Made by a program: the position numbers and the translations under genes. From positions 1-12,250 of the forward strand of contig JAPLWY010000115.1 of the NCBI GenBank assembly GCA_026396355.1: a DNA stretch of 12,250 nucleotides, given 5' to 3'. Below the pieces are notes generated by a model. It was not told the origin of the DNA. It worked only from the letters and a program-made list of their open reading frames with translations, and did no database searches. The stretch's first letter is position 1; the number at the start of each line of letters is the position of its first letter. Shown here piece after piece: positions 7,762 to 12,250 of this stretch. Source of the stretch: Microcaldota archaeon (GTDB lineage Archaea > Micrarchaeota > Micrarchaeia > Anstonellales > Anstonellaceae).

Positions 7762-7930
7762 GTTTCCACCTCAAATGTCGTCTTTCAGGGCATGTTACAA
7801 AATCACTCCGTTCCTTTCGGACAGAGAATTGCCAAGCTTGCTTGGCAACATTCGACGACATTGAATTTTTTTGCCCTGTACTTTTCCTTGTCCCTCGGAC
7901 GCTAGGATAGCGCCCCTCATAGGGAGACGG
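7762..7930 (-). promoter_or_regulatory. Long structured 5' leader of the S-layer mRNA with strong ribosome binding site
   Basis: The TATA box at 7951-7958 predicts a leader of about 165 bases, unusual here where other genes are leaderless or nearly so. Minus-strand stems seen by eye: 7915-7908 with 7904-7897 (8 bp, one G-U, 3-base loop); 7848-7841 with 7836-7829 (TTGCCAAG/CTTGGCAA, 8 bp, 4-base loop); 7821-7818 with 7810-7807 (4 bp). A long-range perfect 9-bp pairing AATGTCGTC (7862-7854) with GACGACATT (7782-7774) encloses the last two. The ribosome binding site GAGGTGG (7772-7766) starts one base after that stem, 4 bases before the ATG, so the fold could control its access or stabilise the mRNA. 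Confidence 0.55.
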
Positions 7931-7950
7931 TACATCTGTCTTGCGCTACG

Positions 7951-7958
7951 CTTATAAA
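7951..7958 (-). promoter_or_regulatory. TATA box of the S-layer gene
   Basis: The minus strand reads TTTATAAG, preceded by the purine-rich GTAGAA that could act as a BRE. Initiation would fall near 7928. It is the best TATA match between the upstream gene and the S-layer start; a weaker AT-rich spot at 7796-7803 would give a short leader instead. Confidence 0.6.
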
Positions 7959-7974
7959 TTCTACCCATTTATTT

Positions 7975-7996
7975 AAAAAAATATTTATAAAAAAAA
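7975..7996 (-). terminator. T-tracts likely ending the AAA+ ATPase transcript
   Basis: The minus strand carries runs of eight Ts (7996-7989) and seven Ts (7981-7975), about 130 bases after the ATPase stop. Archaeal RNA polymerase can terminate at such U-tracts without a strong hairpin. The same AT-rich block lies just upstream of the S-layer TATA box. Confidence 0.4.
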
Positions 7997-8004
7997 TATT
8001 AGAT

Positions 8005-8043
8005 TTCGTCAATACAATGATAAACCATCACTAGACTGACGAA
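8005..8043. repeat. Inverted repeat in the AT-rich intergenic region
   Basis: TTCGTCA (8005-8011) and TGACGAA (8037-8043) are perfect 7-base inverted repeats around 25 bases. Inside them TGAT/ATCA can form a small second stem. It lies between the AAA+ ATPase stop and the S-layer promoter, so it may be an RNA stem in the ATPase 3' end or an operator upstream of the S-layer gene. Confidence 0.35.
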
Positions 8044-8081
8044 TTTTGGTTGTTAAACGTGTGAATATGAGTTCAAACCTC

Positions 8082-8128
8082 AGATGGCTTGGAATATGCG
8101 GCGTTGTTTTGAGCCCAGGCAGCCATCT
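8082..8128. repeat. Inverted repeat spanning the ATPase stop codon
   Basis: AGATGGCT (8082-8089) and AGCCATCT (8121-8128) are perfect 8-base inverted repeats with a 31-base loop. On the minus strand the first arm overlaps the TAG stop of the ATPase gene. No T-run follows directly, so a 3'-end stabilising stem is as likely as a terminator. Confidence 0.35.
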
Positions 8129-10817
8129 ACTTCCTCTCCCCGTATTCCTGCATGAAGCTGAAGAATTCGCGCAAATCTTTCTGAGTCACGGACGGGCGGC
8201 GCGAACCTATGACTTCCATCACTGCCGCTGTTGTAATCGGCTCCTTCTTCCCGCGAAGCTCGCTTCGGACCAGCCTCATCTTCACTTCCTGGCAAATCGA
8301 GGCCAAGTCTGCGCCGGAAAACCCGTCAGTTGCCGAGGCAAGCGCGCTCACATTCACGCCTTTTAGGAATTTGGCCAGGTTGGCAGTGATTATTTGCGTG
8401 CGCGCAGGAGCATCGGGCGGAGGTATGTATAATATCTTGTCAAACCTGCCAGGCCGCAGTATTGCAGGGTCAAGCGCGGAAGGCTTGTTGGTGGCGCCCA
8501 CAATCATCACGTTCTTCAGCTCGCGCACTCCGTCCAGCTCCTGCAAAAGCTCAGTCAGTATCCCGCCGCGGTATTCGTCTCGGCTGGGAGCAAGCGCTTC
8601 CACTTCATCCACAAAAACAAGCGCTGGCGCGGATTCGCGGGCGCGGTTGAACACCTCGCGCACAAATGTCGCCGGGCTCTTGTCCTTGCTTTGCATGAGT
8701 TCTGAGCCTGAAATCGTCAGGAAATTCGCATTCAATTCATTTGCCGCAGCGCGCACTATCATGGTTTTGCCGCACCCGGGCGGACCGAACAGCAATAACC
8801 CCTTGCTTGGCTTGATGTCATATTCCTTCATCTTGTCCTCGTGAAGGAGCGGAAGCTCGATTGCCTCCAAAAGAACCTGGCGTACGCCTTCCAATCCTGC
8901 GACATCGTCCCAGCGCACGCCCTTTTGGTCAGGCGCCTTTTCAGGGGCGTCGCTCCTGCGCTCGAAGTCCATGCGGAACTTGCTATAATTCTCAACAGCG
9001 TCAAGCGTGACTGATGGTTTGATTCTTTTGAGAAGGGAAAGAATGTGCTTTTCAGTGATTTGCACCACCACCCCGCTGGTCATTGCCTCGCGCGCCGCAA
9101 TCCTGGAGGATTCGGTGCAGATGTTCTTTATGTCCGCGCCTGAATAGCGCTCGGTGATTGAGGCAAGCTTGCCATAATCTATAGTTTCATCGTGAGGAAG
9201 CTTGCTTAAGTGCACCTTGAATATCGCTTTCCGCGCATCCAAATCCGGAAGATGCATATATATTATCTTGTCAAACCTGCCCGGGCGCATGAGCGCAGGG
9301 TCGAGCTGGTCGGGCAAATTGGTCGCGCCCACGAATATTACCGGTTTTTTGGGGTTTGAGGCAAACCCGTCCAGCTCCTGCAGAAGCACGCTCATCACGC
9401 GCGGGGCGACATCATCGGATGTGTAGGAGTCGCGCTTCTTGCCAATTGAGTCTATTTCATCGAAGAATAATAGGAAGGGCGCTTTTTTCCGCGCGATTGA
9501 GAATACTTCGGACAGATTCTTTTCAGACTCGCCATACCATTCTGAGAGAAGCTCGGAGCATTTCACATACCTAAAGCCGATGTCAAGCTCGTTGGCAAGC
9601 GCGCGCATTATCATTGTCTTGCCTGTGCCGGGCGGGCCGAACAGCAGTATTCCTTTGGGCGGCTTTATCCCGTAAGTGTAGGCGTATTCCGGATTCTTTA
9701 TAGGCGCCACTATCGCCTCGCGAAGTTCTCCTTTCACATCCTCATAGCCGCCGACATCATCAAGCGATTCCAGCCCCGAATCGGCAAGCGAGGATTCGCC
9801 GAATTTGTCAAATGCCTTTTGCTTTTCCTTGCGCTCCACCTGCCGCTCATGGCTAAGCGAGACGCCATAGTGCTCCATGCCTGCGATTATTCCCACGCAA
9901 AGCGCGCAGTAGACAAACGACATTGGCTCGAATGGGTTGTTGAACGAGGGCGCTATGAGCAGGTTGGAGATGGGAATGAGAAAAAGCGAGAGGGAGGCGA
10001 TTGCCTGCTTGTGCTTGTGGTTGATTTGCGCAGGAAGATAGGCGCAGGCAAAAAGCGCGGCAGCCCACACTGCGAGCTGGATGATTGCGGAATCGCGCAC
10101 CAGCAGGGCGATTGCATTTGAGACCACCTTGTTTATCGCTTCCGAGACCGGCTTTATTGAAACCTCGAAATCCAAAAGCGACATGAGAGCGTTTCCGGCC
10201 TCAGGAACCACCTGGGAGAGCTCGACCGGGGATTTGTTGTTCTGAAGCTCAGGCATTGCAGGTCCGTAAAGCGAGGAATCCTTGCTGATTGTTATGAACG
10301 AATTGGTCTGCACCATCCAGATCGAGGAGAGCAGGAGCACGATGAAAATCGCCGGGAGCGAGACCACGAACGAATGCCTGCTGCCAAATCGCATGGCGGC
10401 AATCCCAAGGAACAGGAAGAGGAAGCCTGAGAGGAGGGAAAACGGGGCGATTGCAAACGGGGCGAATATCGCAACTTCCAGGAATGAGATCACGCTCCAG
10501 TGCTCGAACGCCTCGAAAAGCGCGATTGCGATTATCACGGTGAAAAGCCAGGCAAACACCGGCGCCTGATACGCCACTGCGGGAAAAACTATCAAAAGCC
10601 CGGCAATTGTGCCAAGGGGCGCCTGCCGGTAAGCAACAAGCGCGGCGAGCCCTGCCATGAACGGCGCAAGATAAACCGGATAGAACGGGAATGCCAATAA
10701 GAGCGAGAGCGTGCCAAGGAAAACAAGCACGGCTGCGCCTAAATTGTCGTCGTTTTTCATCATCTGCATGGTGGCAAGGAGCTTTTGCTTCCCCATGCCC
10801 TGCGCTTGGCCAGCCAT
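8127..10817 (-). CDS. Membrane-embedded tandem AAA+ ATPase (Cdc48/VAT-like D1-D2 with polytopic N-terminal domain)
   Basis: The 896-residue protein has two complete AAA+ modules after a membrane domain. Residues 27-315 hold about eight hydrophobic helices in two groups, split by a soluble stretch (about 170-240). A charged linker (320-345) leads to D1: Walker A GPPGTGKT (394-401), pore loop EWYGES, Walker B LLFFDEID (449-456), sensor VGATN, arginine fingers in RPGRFDK (511-517). D2 has Walker A GPPGCGKT (678-685), Walker B LVFVDE (733-738), VGATN and RPGRFDK (788-794), but its pore loop reads MQSKDKSPAT, without the usual aromatic-Gly. The double-psi/N domain of Cdc48 and the zinc protease of FtsH are both absent. 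It is probably a hexameric ATPase that remodels or extracts membrane or surface proteins; the substrate is unknown. The start at 10817 agrees with a TATA box 26 bases upstream (leaderless). Family firm, role inferred. Confidence 0.93.
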   Translation of the reverse strand: MAGQAQGMGKQKLLATMQMMKNDDNLGAAVLVFLGTLSLLLAFPFYPVYLAPFMAGLAALVAYRQAPLGTIAGLLIVFPAVAYQAPVFAWLFTVIIAIALFEAFEHWSVISFLEVAIFAPFAIAPFSLLSGFLFLFLGIAAMRFGSRHSFVVSLPAIFIVLLLSSIWMVQTNSFITISKDSSLYGPAMPELQNNKSPVELSQVVPEAGNALMSLLDFEVSIKPVSEAINKVVSNAIALLVRDSAIIQLAVWAAALFACAYLPAQINHKHKQAIASLSLFLIPISNLLIAPSFNNPFEPMSFVYCALCVGIIAGMEHYGVSLSHERQVERKEKQKAFDKFGESSLADSGLESLDDVGGYEDVKGELREAIVAPIKNPEYAYTYGIKPPKGILLFGPPGTGKTMIMRALANELDIGFRYVKCSELLSEWYGESEKNLSEVFSIARKKAPFLLFFDEIDSIGKKRDSYTSDDVAPRVMSVLLQELDGFASNPKKPVIFVGATNLPDQLDPALMRPGRFDKIIYMHLPDLDARKAIFKVHLSKLPHDETIDYGKLASITERYSGADIKNICTESSRIAAREAMTSGVVVQITEKHILSLLKRIKPSVTLDAVENYSKFRMDFERRSDAPEKAPDQKGVRWDDVAGLEGVRQVLLEAIELPLLHEDKMKEYDIKPSKGLLLFGPPGCGKTMIVRAAANELNANFLTISGSELMQSKDKSPATFVREVFNRARESAPALVFVDEVEALAPSRDEYRGGILTELLQELDGVRELKNVMIVGATNKPSALDPAILRPGRFDKILYIPPPDAPARTQIITANLAKFLKGVNVSALASATDGFSGADLASICQEVKMRLVRSELRGKKEPITTAAVMEVIGSRRPSVTQKDLREFFSFMQEYGERK

Positions 10818-10839
10818 GCACTTGCAAGCGTGAAGGAGG

Positions 10840-10849
10840 ATTATATAGC
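10840..10849 (-). promoter_or_regulatory. TATA box of the AAA+ ATPase gene (leaderless transcript)
   Basis: The minus strand reads GCTATATAAT, centred about 27 bases before the ATG at 10817, so transcription should start at the start codon. No purine-rich ribosome binding site is present in the minus-strand sequence between them. Confidence 0.65.
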
Positions 10850-10854
10850 TAACT

Positions 10855-10887
10855 ATTCTGCGGAGCGGGGGAAATTGATTCTGCGGA
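10855..10887 (-). repeat. Two 10-bp direct repeats upstream of the AAA+ ATPase TATA box
   Basis: TCCGCAGAAT occurs twice on the minus strand (10887-10878 and 10864-10855), repeat-to-repeat distance 23 bases, the nearer copy ending 5 bases before the TATA box. The placement fits a regulator binding site, but chance repetition is possible. Confidence 0.4.
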
Positions 10888-10924
10888 ACGGAGCAGCCCG
10901 GATTGTCTTGCGAACTGCGGGCAA

Positions 10925-12250
10925 TCAGGTAAGAATCTGCTTCAGGTAGGCCGCAAGGGATATTTTGGCGGTCATCAGGATGATGTTCCGGTTCTGTATT
11001 TCCATCTTGATGCCGACCGCAAGCTTGGACGTCGAGGTGAGCGAGGCTGAGAACGAGTCAAGCTCGTCTTGCGTCTTGAATATCACAAGCGTGGTGCCCT
11101 TTTTCGCGGTTGCAAGCGCGCGGTGCGCAACCCTGTCCGCCGGCGCCTCCATTATGTGAAGGTAAATTTCCTCTTTCCCTGCCACTATTTTAATGTCGCA
11201 GTCCGGCATGGAGTCCATTTTCGAGAATTTCACCGCGTTGTTGACAAACACGTTGCGCATTATCCTGTAGATGGTCAGGTAGTGCATGGAGTGCCCGCTT
11301 TCCTTTTCCCAGCGCAGCAATCCCCAGTAGTCAAGCTCGTTTTTCACCAGCCCCTCCACCTTGAGTTTCGAGAGTATCCTGTCAAGGTTGAAGTCTCCGA
11401 TCAATATCGGCTTCCCGTTGTAGGTCAGCTTGCGGAATCCGCCTTTCAGCTCTTCGGAACGGAGGGGCATGTAGCGCCAGGAGTAGCCCAGGTTCACATT
11501 GTCGAAAATTTCAAGCACCGCCTCCCTTTTGACCGGGATTTTGATGGCTGAGATGGGAGGGAAGTCCGGAACGTCAAGCCCGTAGCGGATTGCCTCGGGC
11601 CGCTTGAGAAAATAGCCCATGCAGAATATTGCAAGCGATAGCAGCCCGATCCCGACTACCCAGGGGTTTTCCCACATTTGCGGGGACTTGTAATAATTGA
11701 TGCCCACGTCCTTTTGATAGTCCCCGAATGTGAATGAGAATACGTGATCTCCTGTCTCTATCTTGTCAGGATAATCATAAGTCAAGAACGATTTGCCAGC
11801 GATTTTGGACAGGTCCTGCGCAGAATAATCCCTGGGCAGCCTGCCATCCATTTTTACCGAGACATAGCGCGGGCTTAACGGCTTGCCCCCTGCGGATAGG
11901 ATAAAAGTGAACTTTCCTTGCGCCCATTGCGTGGAGTTTGCCCCGATATCGACATCCAACACGTCAAGTTTTGTTGCGGCGTAGACTTTTTCCTGCTCGT
12001 TCACAACCGACATGACATAGCTTCCGGGCGGCGCGTCCACGGAAAAATCGACTGATTTGTCTATGGTCGGGTTGGTGAAGCCGAATTCCAAATCAGAGCG
12101 CTGAAGAAGCTCGCCGTCCTTGTAGAGTGCGACATAGAGCTTGACAGGCTGCGAATCGGGCTCGCGAAGCTGGAGATTGAGCCTGGTTTTTTGCCCCGTG
12201 AAGAAATATGGGATTGCCAAATCGTCTTTTACCCAGACCTCGCCAAGCTG
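10925..12250 (-). CDS. Membrane-anchored surface protein with cytoplasmic C-terminal domain, 5' end outside window
   Basis: I do not recognise the family. The frame is open to the window edge, so these 441 residues are the C-terminal part of a longer protein; the TTG at 12220 is not a likely start, because coding continues upstream of it (QLGEVWVKDD). Residues 11-190 look extracytoplasmic and beta-rich: two successive segments with Ig-like or fibronectin-like patterning (KLYVALYKDGELL, then SVDAPPGSYVMSVV, and KFTFILSAGGKPLSPRYVSV). One membrane helix follows (about 197-215, VVGIGLLSLAIFCMGYF), then the basic FLKRPEAIRYG, which marks the cytoplasmic side. The cytoplasmic part (216-441) contains a possible winged helix (about 238-312, DFNLDRILSKLKVEGLV) and an alpha/beta C-terminal domain (350-441). 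The ATPase gene follows after 107 bases but has its own promoter. Partnership with the ATPase is only suggested by proximity and shared membrane location. Confidence 0.82.
   Translation of the reverse strand, partial: QLGEVWVKDDLAIPYFFTGQKTRLNLQLREPDSQPVKLYVALYKDGELLQRSDLEFGFTNPTIDKSVDFSVDAPPGSYVMSVVNEQEKVYAATKLDVLDVDIGANSTQWAQGKFTFILSAGGKPLSPRYVSVKMDGRLPRDYSAQDLSKIAGKSFLTYDYPDKIETGDHVFSFTFGDYQKDVGINYYKSPQMWENPWVVGIGLLSLAIFCMGYFLKRPEAIRYGLDVPDFPPISAIKIPVKREAVLEIFDNVNLGYSWRYMPLRSEELKGGFRKLTYNGKPILIGDFNLDRILSKLKVEGLVKNELDYWGLLRWEKESGHSMHYLTIYRIMRNVFVNNAVKFSKMDSMPDCDIKIVAGKEEIYLHIMEAPADRVAHRALATAKKGTTLVIFKTQDELDSFSASLTSTSKLAVGIKMEIQNRNIILMTAKISLAAYLKQILT

Noticed and set aside
8014..8041. Box C/D-like small RNA (ATGATA and CTGA)
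   Set aside because: The boxes are too close, the C box is imperfect, and there is no C'/D' pair with guide-length spacers.
8065..8095. tRNA-like T-arm (GAGTTCAAACCTC)
   Set aside because: The loop matches TTCRA, but only four stem pairs form, no matching 5' acceptor arm exists about 60 bases upstream, and no anticodon arm can be drawn.
8046..8366. 106-residue plus-strand frame starting in the intergenic region
   Set aside because: Most of it runs antisense to the ATPase D2 domain and it starts with a weak codon, with no ribosome binding site and no recognisable domain.
8127..10817. FtsH-type protease assignment for the membrane AAA+ protein
   Set aside because: There is no HEXXH zinc motif anywhere in the protein, and it has two AAA modules rather than one.

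Overview
The window comes from an archaeon. It holds an archaeal-type tyrosyl-tRNA synthetase, an S-layer protein with the N- and C-terminal signatures of the methanococcal S-layer family, an archaeal-style secreted Lon-like (S16) protease domain, and AT-rich TATA boxes about 26 bases upstream of start codons on apparently leaderless genes. Compact spacing and several membrane proteins I do not recognise would fit a DPANN-type genome (for example Micrarchaeota or Diapherotrites), but that placement is inference. All seven genes lie on the minus strand, so transcription runs from high to low coordinates.

Layout in transcription order: (1) 12250-10925, the C-terminal 441 residues of a surface protein that enters the window already in frame (extracytoplasmic beta-rich part, one membrane helix, cytoplasmic part with a possible winged helix); (2) 10817-8127, a tandem AAA+ ATPase of the Cdc48/VAT type whose usual N domain is replaced by about 330 residues of multi-pass membrane sequence; (3) 7761-5014, the S-layer protein, with its own TATA box, a long structured 5' leader, a strong ribosome binding site and two hairpin terminators in tandem; (4) 4753-2585, a 722-residue secreted/membrane protein with helical and cysteine-rich parts and two membrane helices; (5) 2573-2034, a small single-pass membrane protein 11 bases downstream of gene 4; (6) 1904-846, tyrosyl-tRNA synthetase; (7) 772-1, a secreted Lon-like protease domain cut by the window edge.

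Genes 4 and 5 look like one operon. The parts of both proteins that follow the last membrane helix align without gaps, including cysteines, so they appear to share an undescribed extracytoplasmic domain. Apart from TyrRS, every gene encodes an envelope protein: the cell-wall lattice, membrane-anchored surface proteins, an exported peptidase and a membrane-bound unfoldase-like ATPase. A role in building or policing the cell surface is a reasonable guess but unproven. The most novel items are the membrane-embedded double AAA+ protein with an unusual second pore loop, the shared domain of genes 4 and 5, and the folded leader of the S-layer mRNA.

The only gene-free stretch over 300 bases is 7762-8126. 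It holds the S-layer leader and promoter, an AT-rich tract and two inverted repeats. I found no tRNA, rRNA, CRISPR array, insertion sequence or integrase.
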